Source: Kineosporia succinea (GTDB taxonomy: Bacteria > Actinomycetota > Actinomycetes > Actinomycetales > Kineosporiaceae). Taken from it: DNA of 64,000 nt. Positions 49,310 through 57,911 of the stretch are shown in pieces. The stretch's first letter is position 1; each line of letters begins with the position of its first letter. The stretch is taken from assembly GCF_030811555.1 (NCBI RefSeq), contig NZ_JAUSQZ010000001.1, positions 2,108,001 to 2,172,000 of the forward strand, given 5' to 3'. A model generated the notes under the pieces. That model was not told the origin of the DNA. It saw only the letters and a list, made by a program, of their open reading frames with translations, and did no database searches. Made by a program: the position numbers and the translations under genes.

Positions 49310-50038
49310 TCAGACCAGCGAGGCCACGGGGGTGGAGCAGGTCCGGGCCGACGACAGGTTGCCGAGGGCCTTCATCGCGGCCGCCCGGGTCGCGTAGCGC
49401 TTGAGGGTGCTGTCGCCGTTGGTGGCCCGGGCCCCGTCGGTGCTCACGTTCAGCACGGTCTGCTTCACCGACCACGGCTTCTTCGCGGCCTCGTCGTGGC
49501 CCAGCCGCAGGGCGTTGAGCTCGCTGTAGTCGTCGTCGGCCAGGCAGCCCAGGTCGCGGTAGGGGCTGGAGAACCCGCGGTTGTACTGCACCTGCTCACC
49601 GTTCCTGGTCACGGTCTTCTTCAGGGTGCAGTCGGCCAGGGCCGAGACGTAGGTGGTGCGGCCCTGCTCGACCAGCGCCACGACGTCGTTGTCGAGGTGC
49701 AGTGCGAACACGCCGACCTCCGGACCGCCCGCGTTGGCGATCTTCTGCGAGAACACGGCACCGCCGGCCGTGACGAAACCCTTGCGATCGGCACTGACCC
49801 AGACCTGGTCGTTGCGGCCGTCACCGTCGATGTCACCGGCCCCCGCCCTCACGGCGCCCTTGGGCACGTGCTTGCCGGTCACGGCGCACCCCCGGCTCGA
49901 AGCGGCGGTGTCGGCCGAGGCCGTGTCGGCCGAGGCTGTGGTGGCCGAGGCCGTGGCGGCCAGCCCCAACGTGCTCGCGGTCAGGGCACCCGCGCCCAGC
50001 AGGGCCGCCAGCGTGGTGGTCTTCAGGTTCTTGCGCAC
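49310..50038 (-). CDS. Secreted protein with one FG-GAP-like motif
   Basis: 242 residues from the GTG at 50038, which has GGAGG eight bases upstream; the longer frame to 50110 lacks signal character. Signal peptide: VRKNLKTTTLAALLGAGA then LTASTLGLAATASA. A low-complexity repeat follows (TTASADTASADTA). AGAGDIDGDGRNDQVWVS is an FG-GAP/EF-like Ca2+ loop, here present once. Four cysteines (RGCAV, ADCTL, LGCLA, RTCST) suggest two disulphides. No family is recognised. It lies tail-to-tail with the kinase gene (8 bases) and is divergent from thiM. Confidence 0.72.
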   Translation of the reverse strand: MRKNLKTTTLAALLGAGALTASTLGLAATASATTASADTASADTAASSRGCAVTGKHVPKGAVRAGAGDIDGDGRNDQVWVSADRKGFVTAGGAVFSQKIANAGGPEVGVFALHLDNDVVALVEQGRTTYVSALADCTLKKTVTRNGEQVQYNRGFSSPYRDLGCLADDDYSELNALRLGHDEAAKKPWSVKQTVLNVSTDGARATNGDSTLKRYATRAAAMKALGNLSSARTCSTPVASLV

Positions 50039-50133
50039 GATTCTTGCCTCCCGGTAGCGATTTTGGCCGCTCCCGCGACCTCGGTACATGAAGTGAGATG
50101 CGGTGACCATGGAAAACGGTCGCAGTCAGCGGG

Positions 50134-50149
50134 TGTGACCTGAGTCACC
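50134..50149. promoter_or_regulatory. Crp-like palindrome between secreted-protein gene and thiM
   Basis: TGTGACCTGAGTCACC: GTGA-N6-TCAC, the form bound by Crp/GlxR-type regulators. It is about 100 bases from each of the two divergent starts. Confidence 0.45.
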
Positions 50150-50191
50150 ACGTAACCGGACGGTGAAAGACGGGGCCCACCCGTAGCGTCC

Positions 50192-50221
50192 CTGCATATT
50201 GCTGCATACAGTGGCATGCAC
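50192..50221 (+). promoter_or_regulatory. Three 10-bp phased repeats upstream of thiM operon
   Basis: CTGCATATTG, CTGCATACAG, TGGCATGCAC follow one another, so GCAT recurs at 50194, 50204 and 50214, exactly one helical turn apart. The last ends 30 bases before the thiM GTG. TGCATACA resembles half-sites of FCD-type GntR regulators, one of which ends this operon. Confidence 0.55.
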
Positions 50222-50251
50222 AGTCGCCGGGCAAGTCGAGGAGAGGTCACC

Positions 50252-51031
50252 GTGCAGGAGATCAGCTGGCAGGACGAGCACATCCGCAAGGGTTTCGCGG
50301 CCATCGGGCAGACCTCGCCCTTCGTCTACGGCCTGACCAACTACATCGCCGCCAACCTGAGCGCGAACGTGCTGCTGGCCGTGGGCGCGGGCCCGGCCAT
50401 CGGGGCCGCCTCGGACTGGACCCGTACCTTCCCGGCCGGAGCCGGGGGCGTCTGGATCAACACCGCCGGCCTGATGAGCAGCAGCGAGGAGAGCTTCACG
50501 GAGGTGGCTCGCACGGCTCAGGCCGCCGGCACCCCGTGGGTGCTCGACCCGGTCGCGGTCGGCGCCGGGGCGGCGGAGTACGACGCGTTCGTGAAATCGC
50601 TGCTGCAATACCGGCCCTCGATCATCCGCGGCAACGCCAGTGAGCTGATCGCCCTCGGTGGCGGCGCGGCGCTGGGCAAGGGCGTGGAGACCACGGCCAG
50701 CTCGTCGGACGCGGTCGGGGCCATCGTCGAGATCGCGAAGGCCACCGGCGCGGTGGTCGCGGTCAGCGGGCCGGTCGACTACATCACCGACGGCACCACC
50801 ACGGTGGCGGTTCCGGGTGGGGACGCGCGGCTCACCCGGGTGACGGGCGCGGGTTGCAGTCTGGGTGCGTTCGCGGCCGCCGCCCTCGCCGCCGGCAACG
50901 AGCCCCTCCTGGCCGCCCAGGTCGCGCACGCCGCCTACGCGGCCGCGGCCGAGCGGGCCGGAGCCCGCACGAAGGGCACGGGCGAGTTCGCCGTCGCCCT
51001 GGTGGACGAGCTGTCGCTGCTGAGCGCCTGA
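50252..51031 (+). CDS. thiM: Hydroxyethylthiazole kinase
   Basis: 259 residues from the GTG at 50252 (GGAGAGG upstream). It phosphorylates 5-(2-hydroxyethyl)-4-methylthiazole for thiamine salvage. Family motifs: PFVYGLTNYIAANLSANVLL near the N-terminus, PWVLDPVAVGAG, RPSIIRGNASELIAL, and RVTGAGCSLGAFAAA with the conserved Cys. Length is normal. No TPP riboswitch is visible in front. Unusually it is followed not by thiE/thiD but by a flavin monooxygenase, a rhodanese and a GntR regulator on the same strand. Confidence 0.92.
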   Translation: MQEISWQDEHIRKGFAAIGQTSPFVYGLTNYIAANLSANVLLAVGAGPAIGAASDWTRTFPAGAGGVWINTAGLMSSSEESFTEVARTAQAAGTPWVLDPVAVGAGAAEYDAFVKSLLQYRPSIIRGNASELIALGGGAALGKGVETTASSSDAVGAIVEIAKATGAVVAVSGPVDYITDGTTTVAVPGGDARLTRVTGAGCSLGAFAAAALAAGNEPLLAAQVAHAAYAAAAERAGARTKGTGEFAVALVDELSLLSA

Positions 51032-51077
51032 ACCGACCACGTCGTCCCCGAGCCCGGAAAGCACCGAAAGGAACAGC

Positions 51078-52424
51078 ATGCACCTCGCCGCCTTCATGAA
51101 CGCAGGCCCGCAGGGAACCGTGGGCTGGCGACACCCGGAGGCCGGCGACGGTTTCCTGAGCGGCGCCCACTACGCCCGGATCGCACGAGTTCTCGAGGAC
51201 GCCTGCTTCGACATGGTGTTCATCCCCGACGCGATGGCGGTGCCGCGCAGTCTGGGCAACTCGTTCGAGCCCGCGGTGAAGTGGGGTTCCGGCACACCCC
51301 GGCTCGACCCGATGCCGGTGATCACCACCATGGCCGCCGTGACCACGAATCTCGGGGTGGCGGCGACCATGTCGACCGGCTACCAGGAGCCGTACAACGT
51401 GGCGCGCAACCTGGCCACGCTCGACCACCTGACCGCGGGCCGCGCCGGCTGGAATGTCGTCACCAGTTTTCAGGACGCCGAGGCGCAGAACTTCGGCCAG
51501 GACAAGCTGCCCGAGCGGGCCGAACGGTACCGCCGGGCCGAGGAGTTCCTCGAGGTCAGCACCCGGTTGTGGGACAGCTGGTCGGACGACGTGCTGATTC
51601 GCGACAAGGCCACGGGGGTGTTCGGCCGCCCCGAGGAGGTCGAGGCGATCGACCACGAGGGCGATTTCTTCCGGGTGCAGGGGCCGTTGAGCGTGCCCCG
51701 GCCGCCGCAGGGCTACCCGGTCATCATCCAGGCCGGGGCGTCACCCGCCGGAAGGGATTTCGCGTCGCGCTGGGCCGACGTGATCTTCTGCTCACACGAG
51801 TCGCTGGCCTCGGCGATCGACTTCTACGCCGACATCAAGCAGCGGGCGGCCTCTTTCGGGCGTGATCCGTCGCAGGTGAGGATCCTGCCCGCCGCCACCG
51901 TGGTGGTCGGCACCGACGTGCGCGACGCGATGGCGAAGCACGAGGCCTTCGCCGATCTGGTCTCGGTCGAGGCCGGACTGTCGCGGCTGGCCTACCACGT
52001 CAACGTCGACCTGACGAAATACGATCTGGACGGACCCCTTCCGTCGCTGGAGGTCGTGGGCGTCGAGGGGCATTACCGCGAGGTGGTGGAGTTCGCCGAG
52101 CGCGAGAAGCTGACGGTGGCCGAGATCGGCCGCTGGTACGGCGCGCGCACCGAGGGCAACATGATCGGCTCGGCCCGCGACATCGCCGACACCATGGAGC
52201 AGTGGATGCGCGAGGGCGCCGCCGACGGATTCATGATCCAGGCCACGCACGTTCCGGGCGCTTTCGAGGACGTGGCCCGCGAGGTCGTGCCCGAACTCCA
52301 GAGGCGCGGGCTGTTCCGCACCTCGTACACCGAGGGAGAGACGCTGCGCGACCGGCTCGGGCTGAACCGGCCCGAGCGGGGCGAGTGGCGCAACCGGGCC
52401 GCATCGGTGGTGAAGAAGCCGTGA
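51078..52424 (+). CDS. FMN-dependent monooxygenase, NtaA/SnaA/DmoA type
   Basis: 448 residues, ATG at 51078 with AAAGGAA upstream. A bacterial luciferase-like TIM barrel of the large two-component monooxygenase group: MHLAAFMNAGPQGTVGWRHP, TTNLGVAATMSTGYQEPYN, HLTAGRAGWNVVTSFQDAEAQNFG, and GYPVIIQAGASPAGRDFASR. Relatives oxidise nitrilotriacetate, dimethyl sulphide, dibenzothiophene or pristinamycin precursors and need a separate FMN reductase, which is not encoded here. Followed with a four-base overlap by a sulphurtransferase, which points to a sulphur-containing substrate (inference). Confidence 0.9.
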   Translation: MHLAAFMNAGPQGTVGWRHPEAGDGFLSGAHYARIARVLEDACFDMVFIPDAMAVPRSLGNSFEPAVKWGSGTPRLDPMPVITTMAAVTTNLGVAATMSTGYQEPYNVARNLATLDHLTAGRAGWNVVTSFQDAEAQNFGQDKLPERAERYRRAEEFLEVSTRLWDSWSDDVLIRDKATGVFGRPEEVEAIDHEGDFFRVQGPLSVPRPPQGYPVIIQAGASPAGRDFASRWADVIFCSHESLASAIDFYADIKQRAASFGRDPSQVRILPAATVVVGTDVRDAMAKHEAFADLVSVEAGLSRLAYHVNVDLTKYDLDGPLPSLEVVGVEGHYREVVEFAEREKLTVAEIGRWYGARTEGNMIGSARDIADTMEQWMREGAADGFMIQATHVPGAFEDVAREVVPELQRRGLFRTSYTEGETLRDRLGLNRPERGEWRNRAASVVKKP

Positions 52425-53245
52425 CGTCGCTGATCAGCGTCTCGCAGCTGGCCGCGCTCGAGACGGGCGATCTGGTGGTGCTCGACGCCAGCATCCGGCG
52501 CTCCGACACCGGTTACGAGAGCGGGCTGGCCGAGTACACCGAGAAGCACGTCCCGGGGGCGCGGTTCGCCGACCTGTTCACCGAGTTCTCGGACGCCTCG
52601 GGTTCTTTCGCCTTCGCGGCGCCCGGGGCCGAGCAGTTCCAGGCCGCGGCCCGGCGGGTCGGGGTCTTTCAGGACAGCACGGTGGTCGTGTACGACCGGC
52701 TCTCCGGGGCCTGGGCGGCGCGGTTGTGGTGGCTGTTCACGGCCTTCGGCATCGACCGGGTGTTCGTGCTCGACGGGGGCCTGGCGGCCTGGGAGGCGGC
52801 GGGCCGGCCGGTGGCCTCCGGGGCGCCGTCGTGGGACGTCGGTGACGTGACGGTGAAGGCACGAGAGGGATTCTTCGTCGGGCTGGACGAGGTGGAAGCG
52901 CTGTCGCAGCATCCTTCTCCGGAGTCCGCGGTGATCTGCGCCCTGCGTGGGAGTGAGTACGACAAGGGCCACATCCCGCATTCCTCCAGCCTTCCCTACC
53001 CCTCGCTGCTCGCCGACGACGGCACCGTCGACCTGGCCAGGGCGCGGGCCGCGGCAGCCGGGCTCGAAGGCCTCGAAGGCCGGGTGGTGCTCTACTGCGG
53101 CGGGGCGATCAACGCGGCCGGGCTGGCGCTGGCCCTCACCGAGGGCGGTCTGCCGATCGAGAGGGTGACCCTCTACGACGGGTCGCTGAGCGAGTGGAAG
53201 GCTGACCCGGCCCGTCCTCTCATCCGGACAATCCCGGTAGATTGA
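52421..53245 (+). CDS. Rhodanese-type sulphurtransferase (thiosulphate/3-mercaptopyruvate)
   Basis: 274 residues. Start GTG at 52421 overlaps the monooxygenase stop (GTGA). Two rhodanese domains: the first, inactive, has EKHVPGARFADLF and VVVYDRLSGAWAARL without Cys; the second has SEYDKGHIPHSSS and the active loop VVLYCGGAINAAG with the sulphur-carrying Cys. It moves sulphane sulphur to cyanide or another acceptor. In this operon it could handle sulphur released by the monooxygenase or feed thiazole sulphur; inference only. Confidence 0.9.
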   Translation: MTSLISVSQLAALETGDLVVLDASIRRSDTGYESGLAEYTEKHVPGARFADLFTEFSDASGSFAFAAPGAEQFQAAARRVGVFQDSTVVVYDRLSGAWAARLWWLFTAFGIDRVFVLDGGLAAWEAAGRPVASGAPSWDVGDVTVKAREGFFVGLDEVEALSQHPSPESAVICALRGSEYDKGHIPHSSSLPYPSLLADDGTVDLARARAAAAGLEGLEGRVVLYCGGAINAAGLALALTEGGLPIERVTLYDGSLSEWKADPARPLIRTIPVD

Positions 53246-53275
53246 GCACGCCGAGACCACTGGAGGGAGGCCGGG

Positions 53276-53968
53276 ATGGCCAGTGCCCGTGACACGATCT
53301 ACGAGACCCTGCGGTCCCGGCTGACCTCCGGCCACTACCCGGACGACGCGTCGCTCATCCCGCAGGTGCTGAGCGAGGAGTTCGAGGTCTCGCGCACCCC
53401 GGTGCGGGAGGCGCTCGGCCTGCTGGAGCGCGACGGCCTGCTGGTGTCCACGCAACGCGGCTTCACGCTGCGCCGGCGCAGCGACGAGGAGATGCTCGAG
53501 ATCTTCGAGGCCCGGGCGATCCTGGAGTCGTCGGCGGCCTACGCGGCGGCCCGGCGGCGCAGCCCGATCGACCTGGCCCGGCTCGACGACCTGATCGAGC
53601 GCACCCGGGCCGAGCGCGAACCGGCCGCGATCCGGCGCTGTTTCAACCTCTGGCACGAGGCGGTGCGGCAGGCCGCGCACAACCAGACCATCGGCGAGCT
53701 GCTGCACACGCTCGACGCCCAGGCCAAGCTCAGCGCGCCGTGGAAAACCCCGCTGGCCGAGGGCACGTTCGACGCGAGCATCGCCGAACACGAGCAGATG
53801 ACCGAGGCGATCCGCGCACAGGACGCCGAGCGGGCCCGCACACTGATGCTCGAGCACCAGGCTCACGATCGGGACACCCGCATCCTGCAACTGGTTTCGC
53901 AGATGGCGGCGACGGCGCCCGGTGCCTCCGGTTCAGCTGAACCGGATCACGTCGAGAAGGAGACCTGA
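53276..53968 (+). CDS. GntR-family regulator, FCD type
   Basis: 230 residues, ATG at 53276 with GGGAGG upstream, 30 bases after the rhodanese stop. The winged HTH is at 1-75 (IYETLRSRLTSGHYPDD, EEFEVSRTPVREALGLLERDG, VSTQRGFTLR), and the FCD ligand domain has LEIFEARAILESSAA, LWHEAVRQAAHN and DASIAEHEQMTEAI with metal-binding His residues. Probably controls its own operon from the repeats upstream of thiM. Confidence 0.92.
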   Translation: MASARDTIYETLRSRLTSGHYPDDASLIPQVLSEEFEVSRTPVREALGLLERDGLLVSTQRGFTLRRRSDEEMLEIFEARAILESSAAYAAARRRSPIDLARLDDLIERTRAEREPAAIRRCFNLWHEAVRQAAHNQTIGELLHTLDAQAKLSAPWKTPLAEGTFDASIAEHEQMTEAIRAQDAERARTLMLEHQAHDRDTRILQLVSQMAATAPGASGSAEPDHVEKET

Positions 53969-54237
53969 CCGCAAAGGCGCTCCACCGGCACGGGCGAACC
54001 GGCGTCCCTCCTTGCACACCTCTGCGGCCAGGTCCATGCCCATAGTTTCTCCCCTTCTCCGGTGGAGGACGAAGGAAATTCACCGAATCAGGCGTTCACC
54101 TGAGACCGTAATAGGCCCGGCAACGGGCACTGCCACGAATTTGGTCAAGCGGTTGAATGATTTCCGGTCACCTGGATAAATCGGCGTTCGGTAATTTCAC
54201 GCTCTGCGTAATTGAACGACTACTCAGAGCTTGCATT
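53969..54237. other. Intergenic region without recognised features
   Basis: 269 bases between the GntR gene and the convergent ada-alkA gene. The right half (about 54060-54240) is AT-richer. I found no hairpin with a convincing stem and no gene. Confidence 0.4.
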
Positions 54238-55719
54238 CTAGAACGGCGGCATTCGGTTCACGGCATGATCGCTCGTCCCCCAAAGATGCTGCACCGCATA
54301 GGCGCGCCAGGGTTGCCAGACCTGCGCCCGGGCGGTCAGCGGCCCGGGTTTCTCAGGCAGCCCGATGCGCAGGGCCGCCTGCCGCACGCCGAGGTCACCG
54401 GGAATGAACGCGTCCGGATCACCGAGGGCCCGCATCGCAATCGACTCGACCGTCCACGGGCCGAATCCGGGAAGCGCGTAGAGCTGTTCTCGAGCTTTGT
54501 TCCAGTCACCGCCGATGTCCAGGGTGAGATCCCCGGAATTCAGCGCCTCGATCAGCCGCATCAGGGTGAGCCGGCGGGTGCGGGGCATGGCCAGGGCCTC
54601 CGGGTCGAGGTCGGCCAGGGCCCGGCTGGTCGGGAACAGGTGGGTGAGGCCACCGGCCGGGTCGTCGATCGGATCACCGTAGGCCTGCACCAGCCGCGAC
54701 GCGTGGGTGCGGGCCGCGGCGGTCGACACCTGCTGTCCCAGAACGGCTCGCACCGCGAACTGCTCGGGCTCGGTGGTGCGCGGAACTCGGCGGCCGGGCG
54801 TCTTGCGCACCAGTGGGGCCAGCACCGGATCGGTCGCGAGCTGGTCGTCGATCGCGACCGGATCGGCGTCGAGGTCGAGCAGCCAGCGGCAGCGGCTGAT
54901 CGCGGCGGTCAGGTCGCGGGGATCGGTGAGCCGCAGACGGCCGACGATGTGATCGGGCCGGGGGCTCAGCTCGGCGATGGCGTGACCGTGGGGCAGCCGG
55001 AAGGCGCAGCGGTAGGCGCCGTCCCGCCACTCCTCCACACCGGGCACGGCCGTGGCCACCAGGTGACCGAACAGATTGTCGGGGCAGAACGGCTGCCGGA
55101 AGGGAAGTTTCAGCGAGATCAGGCCGGGCTGCGGGCTGCCGCCGGACGGGCGGCGGGCGGCACGCAGCTCACCCGGGGTCATCGCGAACACCTCGCGCAC
55201 GGTCTCGTTGAACGAGCGCACGCTGCTGAACCCGGCCGCGAGCGCGATCTCGGTGAACGGCATCGGCGTGCTCTCGATGAGCACCCGGGCGGACTGGGCG
55301 CGCTGCATGCGGGCGAGGGCGAGCGGGCCGGCGCCGAGTTCGGCCATCAGGTGGCGTTCGACCTGGCGCACGCTGTAGCCGAGGCGGGAGGCCAGGCCGG
55401 GGACGCCGTCGCGGTCGACGACGCCGTCGGCGATCAGGCGCACGGCTCGGCTGACCAGGTCGGCGCGCACGTTCCAGTCGGGAGAGCCGGGGGCCGCGTG
55501 GGGGCGGCAGCGCTTGCAGGCGCGGAACCCGGCTCCGGCGGCGGCCGCGGCGCTGGGGTAGAAGCGCATGTTCCGGGGTTTGGGGGTGACGGCCGGGCAG
55601 CTCGGCCGGCAGTAGATCTTGGTGGTGAGCACGGCGGTGAAGAAGAAGCCGTCGAAGCGCTCGTCCTTGGCCGCGACGATGCGGGTGCAGCGTTCGGGGT
55701 CGTCGTGCAGGGCGGTCAT
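54238..55719 (-). CDS. Ada-AlkA fusion: alkylation response regulator / 3-methyladenine glycosylase
   Basis: 493 residues. Domain 1 (about 1-85): Ada zinc domain with RFDGFFFTAVLTTKIYCRPSCPA (given here by its key Cys at 38 and 42) and FRACKRCRP (Cys69, Cys72); Cys38 is the methylphosphotriester acceptor. Domain 2: AraC-type HTH (GLASRLGYSVRQVERHL, IALAAGFSSVRSFNETV). Domain 3: AlkA-type DNA glycosylase with LPGFGPWTVESIAMRAL helix-hairpin-helix and the catalytic Asp in FIPGDLGVRQAA. It senses methyl damage, likely activates its own gene, and removes alkylated bases. The O6-methylguanine transferase part of enteric Ada is absent. Confidence 0.93.
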   Translation of the reverse strand: MTALHDDPERCTRIVAAKDERFDGFFFTAVLTTKIYCRPSCPAVTPKPRNMRFYPSAAAAAGAGFRACKRCRPHAAPGSPDWNVRADLVSRAVRLIADGVVDRDGVPGLASRLGYSVRQVERHLMAELGAGPLALARMQRAQSARVLIESTPMPFTEIALAAGFSSVRSFNETVREVFAMTPGELRAARRPSGGSPQPGLISLKLPFRQPFCPDNLFGHLVATAVPGVEEWRDGAYRCAFRLPHGHAIAELSPRPDHIVGRLRLTDPRDLTAAISRCRWLLDLDADPVAIDDQLATDPVLAPLVRKTPGRRVPRTTEPEQFAVRAVLGQQVSTAAARTHASRLVQAYGDPIDDPAGGLTHLFPTSRALADLDPEALAMPRTRRLTLMRLIEALNSGDLTLDIGGDWNKAREQLYALPGFGPWTVESIAMRALGDPDAFIPGDLGVRQAALRIGLPEKPGPLTARAQVWQPWRAYAVQHLWGTSDHAVNRMPPF

Positions 55720-55875
55720 GTTTCGAGCATGACACCGGAGAAGCGGGCCGGACGGGGGTGAGCACGCTGAGGTCGTTTTTCTGCCAGCCCCGACGGAAGG
55801 CGGCCCGGGTGCGGTCGCCGCTCACGTCGTCCGCCATGGGTGCCTGTTCGCCCGAAAGGCACTACTTTCACGGGA

Positions 55876-57081
55876 ATGGCGCACGACAGCTGGATCCGGG
55901 TGGCCGCGCTCGTGGTGGTACTGATGCTCGTCGTGTTCGTCTTCGGCCGCCGTCGGCGGCGCCCCGAGCTCGGTACCCCGGCCGAGCGCGCCACCTTCGA
56001 CACCCTGCACACCGCGTCGCTGGCGGCCCCGCCCCTGCGGGACGGGCTGACTCCCGAGGGCGCGCAGCGGGCGGTGCGTCATCTACGGACGCTTCTGGGC
56101 ACCCCGGCGGTCGCCCTCACCGACGGCTCGCGGCTGCTCGCGTGGGACGGCGACGGGGTGCACCACCGCGACCAGGCCCTCCGGCACGCAGCGGGAGTGC
56201 TGCACGGGGGCCATGTGCGGGTGCTCGACGCCGCTGCCATCGACGGCGAGGTGGCCTGCGAGGTGCTCGACTGCCCGCTGCGCAGTGCCGTGGTGGCCCC
56301 GCTGACCACTGGCGAGACCGTGGTGGGGACGCTGATCGCGTACGGCGGTTCGGTCAGTGCGGCGCTGGTGCGGGCGACCGGTGAGGTGGCGATCTGGGTC
56401 TCCACCCAGATCGAGCTGGCCGAGCTGGACCGCTCGCGCACCAAGGCGATCGAGGCCGAGGTGCGGGCGCTGCGGGCGCAGATCAGCCCGCACTTCGTCT
56501 ACAACTCGCTGGCCGCGATCGCCTCGTTCGTGCGCACCGACCCGGAGCGGGCGCGGGAGCTGCTGCTGGAGTTCGCCGACTTCACCCGCTACTCGTTCCG
56601 CCGGGGCGGGGACTTCACCACGCTGGCCGACGAGCTGGGCAACATCGAGCGCTACCTGGTGCTGGAGCAGGCCCGGTTCGGCGACCGGCTGCGGGTGCGG
56701 CTGCGGATCGCCCCCGAGGTGCTGCCGGTGGCGGTGCCCTATCTGTCGGTGCAGCCGCTGGTCGAGAACGCGGTGCAGCACGGGCTGCAGGCCAAGGAGG
56801 GCGGTGGGCTGATCACGCTGGGTGCGGCCGATTCCGGTTCGGAGGCGCTGATCTGGGTGGAGGACGACGGGGTCGGGGCCGATCCGGCGGTGATCGAGCG
56901 GATCCTGGCCGGGGAGGGAGGAGAGTCGGTCGGGCTGGGCAACGTGGACTCCCGGTTGCGCCAGGTGTTCGGTGATCGTTACGGGCTGGTGGTGGAGACG
57001 GCCGAGGGTGCGGGGACAAAGGTGAGTTTCCGGGTGCCGAAATTCGCGCCGGGAGTTCACGTGGGGCCTGCGGCCCCCTAG
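55876..57081 (+). CDS. LytS-type sensor histidine kinase
   Basis: 401 residues from the ATG at 55876 (GGGA just upstream, weak); the frame opens 12 codons earlier. One N-terminal membrane helix (WIRVAALVVVLMLVVFVFG), a GAF-like middle (about 60-180), and a His_kinase module with the phospho-acceptor in RAQISPHFVYNSLAAI, followed by an HATPase with PLVENAVQHGL and EDDGVGAD. It pairs with the LytTR regulator 10 bases downstream. The following transporter genes suggest it responds to a small organic acid or its uptake. Confidence 0.9.
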   Translation: MAHDSWIRVAALVVVLMLVVFVFGRRRRRPELGTPAERATFDTLHTASLAAPPLRDGLTPEGAQRAVRHLRTLLGTPAVALTDGSRLLAWDGDGVHHRDQALRHAAGVLHGGHVRVLDAAAIDGEVACEVLDCPLRSAVVAPLTTGETVVGTLIAYGGSVSAALVRATGEVAIWVSTQIELAELDRSRTKAIEAEVRALRAQISPHFVYNSLAAIASFVRTDPERARELLLEFADFTRYSFRRGGDFTTLADELGNIERYLVLEQARFGDRLRVRLRIAPEVLPVAVPYLSVQPLVENAVQHGLQAKEGGGLITLGAADSGSEALIWVEDDGVGADPAVIERILAGEGGESVGLGNVDSRLRQVFGDRYGLVVETAEGAGTKVSFRVPKFAPGVHVGPAAP

Positions 57082-57091
57082 GTTGGTGGAC

Positions 57092-57832
57092 ATGGCGACG
57101 ACGCCGAGCCCCCTACGCGCCCTGGTGGTGGACGACGAGCCCCCGGCCCTCTCCGAGCTGGCCTGGCTGCTCGGCGCGGACGACCGGATCGGCCGTGTGC
57201 TCACCGCCGACAGCGGCGCCCAGGCCCTGCGCGTTCTCGAGACCGAGCCGGTCGACGTGCTGTTCTGCGACATCAACATGCCCGGGCTGGACGGGCTCGA
57301 CCTGGCCCGGGTGCTGGCCCGTTTCGCCACCCGGCCGCACCTGGTCTTCGTCACCGCCTACGAGCAGCACGCGGTGCAGGCCTTCGACGTGCGGGCGGTC
57401 GACTACGTGCTCAAGCCGGTGCGCGCCCAGCGGCTGGCCGAGGCGGTGCGCCGGGCCGTGGAGGCGCGCAGCTCGGCGCCACTGCCGGTGCCCGAGCCGG
57501 ACGAAGACATTCCGGTGGAGCTGGCCGGGGTCACGCGGTTCGTGCGGCGCTCGACCGTGCTCTACGTGGAGGCGGCGGGTGACTACGCGCGGCTGCACAC
57601 GGCTCAGGGGAGCCATCTGATCCGGGTGCCGTTGAGCACGCTCGAAGAGCGCTGGTCGACGGCGGGTTTCGTGCGGATCCACCGGAGCACGCTGATCGGC
57701 GTGCGGCACGTGAGCGAGCTGCTGATGGACGGCGGGCGGTTCCACGTGCGCCTGGGCGGGCACACGCTGACCGTGAGCCGGCGGCACACGCGTCAGGTGA
57801 AAGACCTGCTGATCCGTAGGGACGCGCGGTGA
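57092..57832 (+). CDS. LytTR-family response regulator
   Basis: 246 residues. ATG at 57092 preferred over TTG/GTG three codons earlier; GGTGG precedes it. Receiver domain with acidic pocket VVDDEPPA and phospho-Asp in VLFCDINMPGLDG, FVTAYEQHAVQAF, and DYVLKPV. The C-terminal LytTR DNA-binding domain has VLYVEAAGDYARLHT and FVRIHRSTLIGVRHV. Partner of the LytS kinase; likely target is the symporter genes that follow. Confidence 0.92.
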   Translation: MATTPSPLRALVVDDEPPALSELAWLLGADDRIGRVLTADSGAQALRVLETEPVDVLFCDINMPGLDGLDLARVLARFATRPHLVFVTAYEQHAVQAFDVRAVDYVLKPVRAQRLAEAVRRAVEARSSAPLPVPEPDEDIPVELAGVTRFVRRSTVLYVEAAGDYARLHTAQGSHLIRVPLSTLEERWSTAGFVRIHRSTLIGVRHVSELLMDGGRFHVRLGGHTLTVSRRHTRQVKDLLIRRDAR

Positions 57833-57911
57833 GAGCGGTCATCGAACGGTCGCCGGGGGCGCCTGGTTCCCTTGGGTTTTCGGGATCGCCCGGGTCTCGG
57901 GGTCCGCTCGG

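Noticed and set aside
52073-53890. 605-residue minus-strand frame across monooxygenase, rhodanese and GntR genes
   Set aside because: Spans three well-supported genes on the other strand; composition typical of a shadow.
54157-55761. 534-residue plus-strand frame over ada-alkA
   Set aside because: The minus strand encodes all domains of the Ada-AlkA fusion.
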